DNA of 35,658 bases from positions 1 through 35,658 of the forward strand of contig JAUNGU010000016.1 in assembly GCA_030524315.1 (NCBI GenBank), in the 5' to 3' direction. The notes beneath the pieces were generated by a model. It was not told the DNA's origin. It saw nothing but the letters and a program-made list of their open reading frames with translations, and did no database searches. Shown here one piece after another: positions 23,361-31,341 of this stretch (position 1 is the stretch's first letter; every line of letters begins with the position of its first letter). A program made the position numbers and the translations under genes. The stretch comes from Peptococcaceae bacterium (lineage in GTDB: Bacteria; Bacillota; Peptococcia; Peptococcales; Peptococcaceae).

Positions 23361-24970
23361 CGAGCGCCTTTTATCATTGGCCGCTGCTCTTGCGCGATGC
23401 CCTCAAACGCGATTGGCGGCTCCTGACCCTCTGGGTGATCGGCCTCGCCGCCTTCGCCGGGGGATTTGTGCCCGCCTTTACAGCCATTGGCAAGGGGGAC
23501 GGCCTCGTCGCCTTTTATGAAACCATGAAAAATCCTGCGATGGTGGCGATCACCGGGCCAACGTCCGTGAAAACGGCAGCGGATTACACCGTTGGTGCCA
23601 TGTACAGCCAGACGATGCTCCTGTATTCGGCGCTCATCGCGGCAATTGTCGCGGCCCTATTTGTGGTAGCGCATACGCGCCGCGAGGAGGAGCAGGGCCT
23701 CAGCGAATATTTGTGCAGCTTCCAGCTGGGGCGGCAGGCGGGGCTTTTGGCGCTCGCGGTGGAGTTGCTAATCGTGCACGTCTTGCTGGCCCTTGCCATC
23801 TGCGGCCTCATGATGGCCTTTGGCGAGGACTCGATGCCTGCAGAGGGCTGCCTTCTCTTTGCGCTGGGCGTAAGCCTGGGCGGGCTCTTGGGCGGGGCGA
23901 TGGCCGCCTTCTTTGCCCAGCTTGTGCCGACGGCATCGGCCGCCAGTGGCGCGAGCCTGGCAGTGATCGGTGCGCTCTATCTCTTGCGCGCCCTCAGCGA
24001 TATTGCAAGCGAATCCCTCTCGCGCGTCAATCCCTTGGGCAGCCTGGTTTACACCTACCCCTTCACAGAAAATGCCCGCGTGCCGCTTGTCTGGCCGCTC
24101 TTGGCGATGGGCATCTTGCTGGCTTTGGCATTTCTGCTCCAGGGGCGGCGGGATTTTGGCAGCGCCTATTTTTACGGACGCGCAGCCAAGGGCCTCGGAT
24201 GCTTCTCGCCACAGAGCGCCGCTGGTCTGCTCGTGCGTCTCAATTGCGGCACCATGCTGGCGTGGCTTGCGACCCTGGCGATACTCGGCGCGGCCTATGG
24301 CTCCATCTATGGCGACATGGAAAAATTCCTCAACAGCAGCCCGCTGGTACAGGCCCTCTTTGCGGTCCAGGGCCAGTCGCCGGAGGAAGCCTTTACAGCG
24401 ACGATTCTCGTGGTGCTCATGGGGGTGGCGGCGATTTTGCCCGTCGTTGTCGTCAACAAGCTCTGCAGCGAAGAGGCTGCCGGTCACCTGGTGCAGCTCT
24501 TGGCGACCAGGACCTCGCGCCGCAAGCTCTACGTCAGTGCGCTGGCGCTGGCGGTTGCTTGCGCCGTGGCGGGCTGTCTGCTTGCGGCGGCCAGCCTTGG
24601 CGCCGTCGGCATCGCCTCCATGCAGCAGACATCGCTGACCCTGCAAGCGGTCGTCCTGGCGGGACTCAATGTGCTGCCAGCCATGCTGGTGGTGCTGGGC
24701 CTGGCGGCGGTGCTTTGCGGCTTTCGGCCGCGGCTGCGCCTGCTGAGCTATTGCTACCTGGTTTACGCCTTCATGCTCGCCTATTTTCAGCAGCTCCTCG
24801 ATTTGCCAACGTGGCTCAACCGCACGTCGGTCTTCACCTGGCTGCCAGAGATGCCACTGGCGGATTTTGACGGTCGCACTTGGAGCGGCATGCTGGCGCT
24901 GGCGATGCTGCTCATGATTACCGGCGGCATCGGCTACGAGCGGCGAGATTTTCGTGAAAACGAGACATAA
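23357..24970 (+). CDS. ABC-2-type exporter, permease subunit (two-half, about 12 helices)
   Basis: A 537-residue membrane protein with roughly twelve hydrophobic segments in two similar halves (about 1-270 and 290-535). Each half has a similar pattern: a first amphipathic segment, and an Arg/Glu-rich cytoplasmic loop in which RREEEQGLSEYLCSFQLGR (first half) parallels CSEEAAGHLVQLLATRTSRR (second half). This shows a tandem duplication inside the gene, as in exporters related to antibiotic-resistance permeases of Actinobacteria and Firmicutes. It overlaps the ATPase gene by 4 nt and ends at a bidirectional terminator. Substrate unknown. Confidence 0.85.
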   Translation: MTSAFYHWPLLLRDALKRDWRLLTLWVIGLAAFAGGFVPAFTAIGKGDGLVAFYETMKNPAMVAITGPTSVKTAADYTVGAMYSQTMLLYSALIAAIVAALFVVAHTRREEEQGLSEYLCSFQLGRQAGLLALAVELLIVHVLLALAICGLMMAFGEDSMPAEGCLLFALGVSLGGLLGGAMAAFFAQLVPTASAASGASLAVIGALYLLRALSDIASESLSRVNPLGSLVYTYPFTENARVPLVWPLLAMGILLALAFLLQGRRDFGSAYFYGRAAKGLGCFSPQSAAGLLVRLNCGTMLAWLATLAILGAAYGSIYGDMEKFLNSSPLVQALFAVQGQSPEEAFTATILVVLMGVAAILPVVVVNKLCSEEAAGHLVQLLATRTSRRKLYVSALALAVACAVAGCLLAAASLGAVGIASMQQTSLTLQAVVLAGLNVLPAMLVVLGLAAVLCGFRPRLRLLSYCYLVYAFMLAYFQQLLDLPTWLNRTSVFTWLPEMPLADFDGRTWSGMLALAMLLMITGGIGYERRDFRENET

Positions 24971-25023
24971 AAAAAGATCCCTGCTTAGTCTTCTTTCGGA
25001 AGATGATCGCAGGGATCTTTTTT
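24969..25023. terminator. Bidirectional terminator between exporter and Nudix genes
   Basis: A-rich sequence, then GATCCCTGC paired with GCAGGGATC, with an inner smaller hairpin (TCTTC/GAAGA), then T-rich sequence. It sits exactly between convergent genes. Confidence 0.9.
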
Positions 25024-25035
25024 CTCGCAGTGGTG

Positions 25036-25560
25036 TCAATCCGCCAGCGCCGCCAGCGCCGCCGCAAGATCGTCACGGCAGACATTGTATTGCTCGATTT
25101 CCGGCGGCGCGAAGGTGCCGTCCTCGATGAGGGCTTCGAGCTCGGCCTGGGTGACCCAGCGCCAGTCGACGGTTTCTCCGGGCTGGAGGACGATGGCGTC
25201 GGGGTTGATGTCAGTGAGATAGATGTAGCAATCGATAAAGGCGGTGGGAATGCGCAGGGTCTGGATGTGCGCGAGATCGGCAGTGTGACAATCCATGCCC
25301 GTCTCCTCACGCACCTCGCGAGCGGCGCCCTCGGCGCTCGTCTCGCCAGCGAGAATCGAACCGCCGGTGTTTTCCCAGACGTTCGGGCAGACCGATTTTT
25401 CCGGGCTGCGCTTGGTGACGAGGATGCGCCCGAGGTGACGGTGGATGGTCCAGACGCCGATCACTGTGTGGTAGCGGCCCGCTGGCATCTCGTCGCCACG
25501 GCGCAGGGTTTCGCCGGTGGGTTGTCGCGCCTCATCCACCAGATCCCAGTACTCGGCCAT
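25036..25560 (-). CDS. Nudix hydrolase
   Basis: A 174-residue Nudix-fold protein. The Nudix box (G-x5-E-x7-RE-V-x-EE-x-G-M) is complete: GSILAGE then REVREETGM with 7 residues between, near residues 67-90. The N-terminal EYWDLVDEARQPTGETLRRGD resembles isopentenyl-diphosphate isomerase-like and related NUDIX members. The family hydrolyses nucleoside diphosphates linked to another group; the substrate is not known. Its ATG shares one base with the upstream helicase stop (TGATG), so the two are coupled. It is the last gene of the run that begins at 27933. Confidence 0.9.
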   Translation of the reverse strand: MAEYWDLVDEARQPTGETLRRGDEMPAGRYHTVIGVWTIHRHLGRILVTKRSPEKSVCPNVWENTGGSILAGETSAEGAAREVREETGMDCHTADLAHIQTLRIPTAFIDCYIYLTDINPDAIVLQPGETVDWRWVTQAELEALIEDGTFAPPEIEQYNVCRDDLAAALAALAD

Positions 25561-26834
25561 CAGTGCTCGCCCCTTTTCAGCCGCTTTGGCTGGCCCTTGC
25601 TCTTGCGCTGCTTGGCGCGGGTCTTCTGATGCTTCTGCGCGGGTTTTGTGGCGTGGGATTTTTTCTTTGTGGCCTTTTCCGCCCTATCCGGCTTTTCCGG
25701 CGCGCCAACGACGACGGCGCCACCGGCGAGATGCACCTCGGTGAAGCTGATGCCCAAATCGCGGTGGTAGATGCGAATGGCCGCCTCGTCCTGGTCAGAG
25801 ACAAAGGAGAGGGCCGCGCCTTCGCGATCGCCGCGGGCCGTGCGGCCGACGCGGTGCACGTAGGTCAGGGGATCATGCGGAAAATCCATGTTGATGACCT
25901 GATCGATGTCGTCAATGTCCAGCCCGCGGGCGCTGAGATCGCTGGAAATGAGAATGCCCTCGACGCCCTTGCGAAAATCGTGCATCGCCTTCTGGCGATC
26001 GAGCTTCTTCATGTCCGCTGAGAGGGCCGCCACTTCGATGTGGTGATAGGCCAGGCGGTCCTGGAGATGGAGAATCTCCTCGTCGCCGTTGAGGAAGATC
26101 AGCGTCTTGCCATCCATAGCAGCGAGGACACGGCGCAGGTTGTCGAATTTTTTGCGCGCCTCACAGCGCAGAACAAAGTGGCCAATATTCGGATTGAGAG
26201 CCGCCGCCTCGCTGCTCACGAGAAAGGCGGGGTCGTCGAGACTCTCGCGCAAATAGGCTTGCACACCGTCGGGAATCGAGGCGGAGACGGCGATGGTCTG
26301 GGTCGATTGGCGCAGCGCCTTGCGCACAAGCTTGAGCAAGCGGCCGTTTTCCTGGGCGCTGATGGCATCAACCTCGTCAAAGACGACGGCCTCGATGGTC
26401 TGTCCATTGATTTTGCGCCGGTCAAAGAGCTCGAGGACGCGCCCCGGTGTGCCGATGAGGACCTGCGGGCGGCTCTTGAGCTTGTCGATTTGGTGGTTGA
26501 TGTTGGCGCCGCCGCCGAGAAGCGCCAGGCTGTAGGCGACAGGGAGCGCCGCGTTGAGGGCGCGCAGGACGTTCGCGATTTGCACCGCGAGCTCTTGAGT
26601 CGGTGCGAGCACAAGCAGGCGATTGCCCGCCTCCCCCGGCGTCAGGCGCGCCAACAGCGGCAGGAGATAGGCAAGTGTCTTGCCGCTGCCTGTGCGCGAC
26701 TGCATGACGACGTTGCGGCCGTCATGAATGAGGCCGTAGCTAGCCGATTGAATCTCCGTCGGCTCGCTGATATGAAAAGCTGCGGCCAGGCCGTCAGCCA
26801 AGGCCTGTGGTAAAGCATCAAAAGAAAAATCCAT
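25560..26834 (-). CDS. DEAD-box-type RNA helicase with a lysine-rich tail
   Basis: A 424-residue helicase. Q-motif Gln29, motif I SRTGSGKT (46-53), Ia PTQELA, Ib TPGR, motif II DEVD (153-156), motif III SAS (184-186), then motif V SSDLSARGLDID and VI HRVGRTARG. Motif II and motif III depart from the usual DEAD and SAT, and motif VI has TARG rather than TGRA. The last 50 residues are very basic (KATKKKSHATKPAQKHQKTR and further), as in cold-shock and ribosome-assembly helicases that hold structured RNA. GGAGG lies 5 nt before the ATG at 26834. The earlier ATG at 26846 is abutted by the previous gene's TAA and has no ribosome site. It unwinds RNA; its target is unknown. Confidence 0.88.
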   Translation of the reverse strand: MDFSFDALPQALADGLAAAFHISEPTEIQSASYGLIHDGRNVVMQSRTGSGKTLAYLLPLLARLTPGEAGNRLLVLAPTQELAVQIANVLRALNAALPVAYSLALLGGGANINHQIDKLKSRPQVLIGTPGRVLELFDRRKINGQTIEAVVFDEVDAISAQENGRLLKLVRKALRQSTQTIAVSASIPDGVQAYLRESLDDPAFLVSSEAAALNPNIGHFVLRCEARKKFDNLRRVLAAMDGKTLIFLNGDEEILHLQDRLAYHHIEVAALSADMKKLDRQKAMHDFRKGVEGILISSDLSARGLDIDDIDQVINMDFPHDPLTYVHRVGRTARGDREGAALSFVSDQDEAAIRIYHRDLGISFTEVHLAGGAVVVGAPEKPDRAEKATKKKSHATKPAQKHQKTRAKQRKSKGQPKRLKRGEH

Positions 26835-26846
26835 TCTATCCTCCAT

Positions 26847-27653
26847 TTAGTTGAGTGTGATCACGTCGAGATCATCCGGCGCATACACCGGCCCGTCAAA
26901 ATGGGTGCGCGCTTCGGCGGTGTAGCGCGCTTTGCGCGTGTCAAGCCCTGTGTCCTCGCCGTGGAAGAGAATCAGCGCCCCGGCACCGGCGCGGGTCGCA
27001 TTATCTGCCGCATCGACGACCGTCGAATGCTTGATGCGATGCGGATGGTAGATCTCCTCCTCGCTGGCCAGGCACATTGCCTCGTGCACGAGATAGTCGG
27101 CGCCCGCAGCCCACGGCAGGTCTGCCTCGCGCATCGGCTCATCGCCGAGGAAAACCAGCGTCTTGCCGTTGGTGAGCGTCGCCCGCCAGCCGTATTGGGT
27201 CGTCTTGAGAGCGCCTGTGTCAAAGAAGGTCACCTGCCATGGTCCAATGGCGCAGGTGTCGCCGTCGGCCACCGCGTGAAAAATAATCTCCTTGTCAAAA
27301 TGCGCCACCACCGATTGGGGCACAATCAGGCTGCAAATCTCGCGCAATGTCGCCAACACACTCTCGTGACCATAGATCGTCAGCGGCGCCGTGCGCCCGC
27401 CGCGGTCAAATTGATGGCCGATGACGCGCACCAGCCAAATGGCGCCGACGAGGTGATCGGTGTGAATATGAGAGACAAAGAGGTCTGTCACCTTCTCCGT
27501 CGCCACCTCGGCGCGCTCCATTTGCAAGAGCACATTGTTGCCGCCACCGGCGTCGGTCATAAAATAGTGGTCCTCGTTGTTGAGCACCAGACAGGTTGTA
27601 TAGCAATGATAGGCCAGGGCGTGGCCTGTGCCTAGAAAAATCAGTTTATCCAT
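26847..27653 (-). CDS. Metallo-beta-lactamase-fold hydrolase (RNase Z-like)
   Basis: A 268-residue MBL-fold protein. The N-terminal FLGTGHA and the metal motif SHIHTDHLVG are clear, with later metal-binding segments FLGDE and ILFHGED, and a His in HPHRIKHSTV. The overall layout resembles the RNase Z/ELAC group and other phosphodiesterase-type MBL enzymes. It lacks the long exosite arm I would expect of a full RNase Z, so the tRNA-maturation role is not secure. AAAGGAGG lies 9 nt before the ATG at 27653; the ATG at 27662 touches that site. It overlaps the upstream unknown gene by 8 nt and lies right before the helicase, an RNA-related setting. Confidence 0.85.
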   Translation of the reverse strand: MDKLIFLGTGHALAYHCYTTCLVLNNEDHYFMTDAGGGNNVLLQMERAEVATEKVTDLFVSHIHTDHLVGAIWLVRVIGHQFDRGGRTAPLTIYGHESVLATLREICSLIVPQSVVAHFDKEIIFHAVADGDTCAIGPWQVTFFDTGALKTTQYGWRATLTNGKTLVFLGDEPMREADLPWAAGADYLVHEAMCLASEEEIYHPHRIKHSTVVDAADNATRAGAGALILFHGEDTGLDTRKARYTAEARTHFDGPVYAPDDLDVITLN

Positions 27654-27933
27654 TGTTGGCATCCTCCTTTGAAAGGGTCAATCGCAGCTTGTTGCTGCGC
27701 GGAAATTCGCGCCGGGCGATGGGCTTGATCGCCTTGAGCACCTGGGCGCGTGAAAGCCCCTCCTGCACGCCGCTCGCAAAGCCATCCTCCGCCAGACGAA
27801 ACACATCCGCCCCCACACACGTAATCGCCAGCCCGCGATCATTTTTCCATGTGCGAATCCTCAGCACCTCGCCCACCTGCATCTTCTTCAACCGTGATTG
27901 ACACTCATCCTGTAAACGATCCCGCGCAATCAT
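27646..27933 (-). CDS. Unrecognised 95-residue protein at the head of the helicase operon
   Basis: A 95-residue charged protein with no membrane segment and no motif that I recognise. The centre (VGEVLRIRTWKNDRGLAITCVGADVFRLAEDG) may form a small beta-rich fold. It runs into the MBL gene by 8 nt, so it is translated as part of the same message and is probably real. The ATG at 27933 is preferred because a TGn-TATAAT promoter (complement of 27957-27965) would start the message near 27950, leaving too little leader for the earlier ATG at 27945. GGGTGA serves as its ribosome site. Confidence 0.6.
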   Translation of the reverse strand: MIARDRLQDECQSRLKKMQVGEVLRIRTWKNDRGLAITCVGADVFRLAEDGFASGVQEGLSRAQVLKAIKPIARREFPRSNKLRLTLSKEDANNG

Positions 27934-27956
27934 CCCATCACCCACTTTCTTGACAC

Positions 27957-27965
27957 ATTATAGCA
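27957..27965 (-). promoter_or_regulatory. Extended -10 promoter for the minus-strand helicase/MBL run
   Basis: On the minus strand, TG-C-TATAAT forms an extended -10; no clear -35 exists, as is typical for that type. Confidence 0.6.
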
Positions 27966-28161
27966 TATTTTCGCGCATGCGGGCGCGGTTTGCGCGAGTG
28001 GGGAGGGATCAAAAACCATGGGATCATTTCTGGAAATGGAGGATGGCATAAAAATCGTTTCATTTATTTGTAGCATGACTTTTGATTTTTTCGGCGTGTA
28101 GTTTGAATAGAACCCTTACATGCTTCCATTTATCTACGATTGTTCAATAAAACGCGTGTTG

Positions 28162-28190
28162 TTGAAAATTATTATAATCCACAGTATAAT
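28162..28190 (+). promoter_or_regulatory. Promoter of the AAA-ATPase gene
   Basis: TTGAAA and TATAAT are separated by exactly 17 bp, with a start near 28197. The preceding 27946-28161 stretch holds no gene that I can support. Confidence 0.8.
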
Positions 28191-28220
28191 AATCTTGAGA
28201 ATAAAAAGGAGGTGAGAAGC

Positions 28221-29609
28221 ATGGAGAAATTTATCGACAGAACGGACGAAATGGCCACGCTCCAACATGAATACGAGCGAAAAGGCAGTGCGCTGGTGAT
28301 TTTATACGGACGCCGCCGCGTTGGCAAAACGACACTCATTTCTGAGTTTATCAAGGATAAAAAGGCGCTCTTCTTTTTGGCCAGTGAGGAATCGGAATCG
28401 CAAAATCGTATGGCGTTCAAGGACAAGGCCGCTGAATTTATTGACAGCGACCTGCTCAGGCATGCGGATGTGAAGGATTGGGATACGATTTTCAAGGCGA
28501 TCCTGGACGCGCGATTTGACAGCAAGCCTGTGATTGTCCTTGACGAGTTTCAGTACATTGGCAAATCGAATGCGGCTTTTCCTTCCATTTTTCAACGTAT
28601 TTGGGAAGAAACCCTCAAGGACAAAGAGGTGATGGTCATTCTTTGTGGCTCGTTGATTTCCATGATGAAGTCTCAAACCCTTGATTATAGCAGCCCTCTG
28701 TATGGTCGTCGCACGGCGCAAATTCGTCTCAAGCAAATTCCCTTCCGCTATTATGACGAATTTTTCCCAGACAAAGCTCACCGTGAGCTGATCGATTTAT
28801 ACGCCATCACTGGCGGCGTGCCAAAATACATCGAATTGTTTGCAGAGGACACAGACCTCTACACAGCCATCCAGCACAATATTTTGAACACGTCCAGCTA
28901 CCTGTACGATGAGCCGGAGTTTCTCTTGCAGCAGGAAGTTTCCGAGGTCGGCACGTATTTTTCTGTCATCAAAGCGATTGCTGCGGGCCATAGTAAATTG
29001 TCTGCCATTGCAACGGCATTGGAGATCAAGCAGACCAATCTCACCAAATATCTAAAAATCCTGATTGACCTGGATATTTTGGAGCGTGAGGTTCCTGTCA
29101 CCGTCGATCATCCGGAAAAAAGTAAGATGGGCCTCTATAAAATCAAGGACAATTATTTGCGCTTCTGGTTTGCTTTCGTCTATCCAAACCGCAGCTATAT
29201 TGAAAGCGGCAACAGTACTATTGTCATGGACAAAATTCGCCAGAATTTGATAGATCATCACATTGCCTATGTGTATGAGGATGTGTGCCGTGAAAAAATG
29301 TGGACATTGAATGCAGAGGGTAAGTGGCCTTTTTCCTTTGCAAAAGTCGGACGTTGGTGGGACAAAAACAATGAGATTGATATTGTCGCCCTAGATCCCG
29401 AAAGCAATAATCTCATCCTTGGCGAATGTAAGTATTGGCAAAACGAAGTCGGTACCAGTGTCCTGCGAGATCTTGAAGCAAAAACTGCCCATGTCAAATG
29501 GCAGAATGACAACCGCCGGACTTGGTACATTCTCTTCAGCATCTCCGGTTTCACCGGCGAGCTCAAAGCCATCGCTGAAAATCGCAGTGATGTGATGTTG
29601 TGCGAGTGA
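28221..29609 (+). CDS. AAA-type ATPase with C-terminal nuclease-like (DUF234) domain
   Basis: A 462-residue protein. Residues 1-215 form a P-loop ATPase of the archaeal-ATPase type: Walker A GRRRVGKTT (30-38) and Walker B VIVLDEF (104-110), followed by a winged-helix middle domain. The C-terminal part carries NEIDIVALD (Asp387) and LGECKYW (Glu402, Lys404), the D...ExK spacing of the PD-(D/E)XK nuclease fold, as in DUF234-type ATPases. The family is widespread and variable; its function is unknown, with defence or mobile-element links suggested for some. The ATG at 28221 is preferred: AAAAGGAGGTGAG sits upstream. The longer frame from 28140 lacks a ribosome site and runs through the promoter. 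Composition is AT-richer than its neighbours, which suggests transfer. Confidence 0.85.
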   Translation: MEKFIDRTDEMATLQHEYERKGSALVILYGRRRVGKTTLISEFIKDKKALFFLASEESESQNRMAFKDKAAEFIDSDLLRHADVKDWDTIFKAILDARFDSKPVIVLDEFQYIGKSNAAFPSIFQRIWEETLKDKEVMVILCGSLISMMKSQTLDYSSPLYGRRTAQIRLKQIPFRYYDEFFPDKAHRELIDLYAITGGVPKYIELFAEDTDLYTAIQHNILNTSSYLYDEPEFLLQQEVSEVGTYFSVIKAIAAGHSKLSAIATALEIKQTNLTKYLKILIDLDILEREVPVTVDHPEKSKMGLYKIKDNYLRFWFAFVYPNRSYIESGNSTIVMDKIRQNLIDHHIAYVYEDVCREKMWTLNAEGKWPFSFAKVGRWWDKNNEIDIVALDPESNNLILGECKYWQNEVGTSVLRDLEAKTAHVKWQNDNRRTWYILFSISGFTGELKAIAENRSDVMLCE

Positions 29610-29723
29610 CAAGCTTACGGTTAAAAAAGGGGCGCAACCGTTGGTGCAGCACTATAAAGGTTGGGATTATGGTTCTGAACTTGCAATAAACCACACCTTC
29701 ATTCAATAATAAGCCCTTTTAAT

Positions 29724-29752
29724 TTGCACTTTCTTCAATCCGGGACTACAAT
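29724..29752 (+). promoter_or_regulatory. Promoter of the 59-residue small protein
   Basis: TTGCAC and TACAAT are separated by exactly 17 bp, with transcription expected near 29759, about 28 nt before the start codon. The 29610-29723 stretch before it has a small hairpin (ACGGTT/AACCGT) but no gene. Confidence 0.75.
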
Positions 29753-29786
29753 ATAGGCGAATTCAAGGGAAGGAAGCGCAAGTATC

Positions 29787-29966
29787 ATGAATAACGATCT
29801 CTATGAAGAAGGCTGCAAAAATGCTGAGCGCGTGGCTTCAAAGTTTGGCTATTACACGGCGCTCTGTGATGACGAAGTGGCCGAGCCTGAAAAGCCTGTT
29901 TCCGCTGATTGCGCCCATGCGAAAAAAGCCGTTTCAAAATATGGTATCACCCTCGTTTGTGAATAA
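29787..29966 (+). CDS. Small 59-residue cysteine-containing protein of unknown function
   Basis: ATG at 29787, TAA at 29964-29966. It begins MNNDLYEEGCKNAERVASKF and ends KKAVSKYGITLVCE, with four cysteines (10, 27, 43 and 58) and a soluble, mixed-charge composition. It has a consensus promoter 35 bp upstream, GGAAGG about 13 nt before the ATG, and a strong terminator right after the stop, so it is an independent gene rather than chance. I do not recognise the family. It lies downstream of the AAA ATPase in the same AT-richer islet, but its own promoter means it need not be co-expressed. Confidence 0.6.
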   Translation: MNNDLYEEGCKNAERVASKFGYYTALCDDEVAEPEKPVSADCAHAKKAVSKYGITLVCE

Positions 29967-29973
29967 GCATAAT

Positions 29974-30027
29974 AAAATCCCCGTTTAGTAAGATGACGAC
30001 GTGTCTTTTCCTGAACGGGGATTTTTT
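29974..30027. terminator. Terminator between the small protein and aldo/keto reductase genes
   Basis: AAAATCCCCGTTTAG pairs with CTGAACGGGGATTTT over about 15 bp (one T-G wobble), with A-rich and T-rich flanks, so it can serve both converging genes. Confidence 0.9.
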
Positions 30028-30041
30028 GCAGTTGTGAGATT

Positions 30042-31037
30042 CTAGAGCTGGTCAGTAAGATCCGGCAGGAGTGCTCGCATTTGCGCCAGATCAGCCGGAT
30101 CAATCGCCAGGGTCAGGGCGCTGGCGTTGTCTTCGACCTGCGCTGGTTTGCGGGCGCCGCAGAGCACGTGGAGGCCGTCGATCATTTGGGATGTGAGCAC
30201 AATCACCAGAGCCGCCGGCGAGCAGTGATATTTTTCGCAGAAGGGCGCCAGCGCTTCGACAAAGGCAATGCCCTGGGCGCGAATGGCTGGCTGCCAGCAT
30301 GGATTGCCGTTGCGCACGTCGCCCGGCGCAAGCACCGTGTCCATGCGTGCCTTGCCGGTGAAGAGCCCTTGCTCCAGTGGCGAATAGGCCTGAATCGAAA
30401 TGCCCAGCTCCTGGCAGACAGGCACCAGCGCCTTTTCGATGCGGCGGGTAAAGAGGCTGTATTTTTCCTGGATGACGTCCAGCTGCCCCGCCGCCGTGTA
30501 GGCGCGAATGTGCTCAGGCGTCACGTTAGAGGCGCCAATGGCGCGAAGCTTGCCCTCGCGCTTGAGCGTCTCTAGCGCATCCATCGTCTCGGCAATCGGA
30601 TAGAGATTTTGATCCGGCGACTGCCAGTGGGTGTAAATCACATCAATATAATCGGTGCCCAGTCTGCGCAGGCTCGCCTCCACATCCTCGCGGATGCTAG
30701 CTGGCGAAAGATCCCGGTAGACATCCGTCCCGTCCACCGTCTTGTGAAAAATCGGTGTCCCGTGGCGCCACTCTAACCCGCACTTGGTCGACAGCACCAC
30801 CTTGTCGCGCTTGCCCTTGAGGGCCTGGCCAACGACATTCTCGCTGTGGTAGCGGCCATAAATTGGCGCCGTATCCACCCAGACAATCCCGCGATCAATC
30901 GCCTCATGGATGGCACGAATCGACAACGCATCATCATTGTCGCCCCACCAGCTGCCACCACCAATCGCCCAAGTCCCAAGCCCCAAAAAAGGCACCGCAA
31001 TACCACTCTGGCCAATCTCACGCATCACATTCATCAT
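30042..31037 (-). CDS. Aldo/keto reductase
   Basis: A 331-residue NAD(P)H-linked reductase of aldehydes and ketones in the cytoplasm. The catalytic tetrad is complete: Asp55 and Tyr60 (VDTAPIYG), Lys85 (STKCG) and His137 (YTHWQSP). The N-terminal LGLGTWAIGGG and the later QAYSPLEQGLFTGK are typical of AKR families acting on small carbonyls, such as those near YajO/YghZ. AAAGAGGTG lies before the paired ATGs at 31037 and 31034. A consensus-like promoter stands at 31071-31100. It is a single-gene unit ending at the shared terminator. The substrate is not known. Confidence 0.93.
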   Translation of the reverse strand: MMNVMREIGQSGIAVPFLGLGTWAIGGGSWWGDNDDALSIRAIHEAIDRGIVWVDTAPIYGRYHSENVVGQALKGKRDKVVLSTKCGLEWRHGTPIFHKTVDGTDVYRDLSPASIREDVEASLRRLGTDYIDVIYTHWQSPDQNLYPIAETMDALETLKREGKLRAIGASNVTPEHIRAYTAAGQLDVIQEKYSLFTRRIEKALVPVCQELGISIQAYSPLEQGLFTGKARMDTVLAPGDVRNGNPCWQPAIRAQGIAFVEALAPFCEKYHCSPAALVIVLTSQMIDGLHVLCGARKPAQVEDNASALTLAIDPADLAQMRALLPDLTDQL

Positions 31038-31070
31038 AACGCACCTCTTTCATAGTAATTTGTTACCGCT

Positions 31071-31100
31071 ATTATCCCCCGTCCGCAGAGAATTTGTCAA
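31071..31100 (-). promoter_or_regulatory. Promoter of the aldo/keto reductase gene
   Basis: On the minus strand a perfect TTGACA (complement of 31095-31100) and GATAAT (complement of 31071-31076) are 18 bp apart. Confidence 0.7.
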
Positions 31101-31171
31101 CGTGGGGAATGCGATAGAATAGCCCCACCATCCAATCATCACCTCAAACCTACCCAACCACTAAAATTTAA

Positions 31172-31200
31172 TTGCAATAGCAACGGGGGCGGTGTATAAT
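31172..31200 (+). promoter_or_regulatory. Strong promoter of a gene-free transcript (candidate small RNA)
   Basis: TTGCAA and TATAAT are separated by exactly 17 bp, with a start near 31207. No open frame follows before a terminator. The 31101-31171 stretch upstream shows nothing. Confidence 0.75.
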
Positions 31201-31206
31201 CGTGTC

Positions 31207-31287
31207 AGCAGGAAATGGCGATGCCATTTCTATTTGCTGAAGAAGGCATTGGCGAGCGAGCGTGGACGCGCGTCAATGCCTTTTTAT
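31207..31287 (+). ncRNA. Candidate small RNA of about 80 nt
   Basis: Following the promoter, the transcript would fold into hairpin 1 (31206-31239: outer CAGCA/TGCTG, inner GAAATGGC/GCCATTTC around a GAT loop) and then a terminator hairpin (31243-31282: AAGGCATTG/CAATGCCTT, perfect 9 bp) followed by TTTATTTT. There is no ribosome site or credible open frame inside. It matches none of the RNA families that I can recognise by eye (not 6S, T-box, SRP or a known riboswitch class). The start is predicted from the -10 and the end from the T tract. Confidence 0.6.
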
Positions 31288-31314
31288 TTTGCAAATGCCA
31301 AGAAATGGTGACAA

Positions 31315-31341
31315 CCTACCCTGGGCGGTGGGAATTTTTTT
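31315..31341 (+). terminator. Second terminator-like hairpin before the tRNA
   Basis: CCTACC pairs with GGTGGG (6 bp, one wobble) around a 6-nt loop and is followed by AATTTTTTT. The T tract overlaps the -35 of the tRNA promoter. It would catch read-through from the small-RNA unit. Confidence 0.6.

Noticed and set aside
27990-28120. Short 27-codon frame beginning at an ATG near 28018
   Set aside because: It has no ribosome site and no supporting promoter, and its translation resembles nothing.
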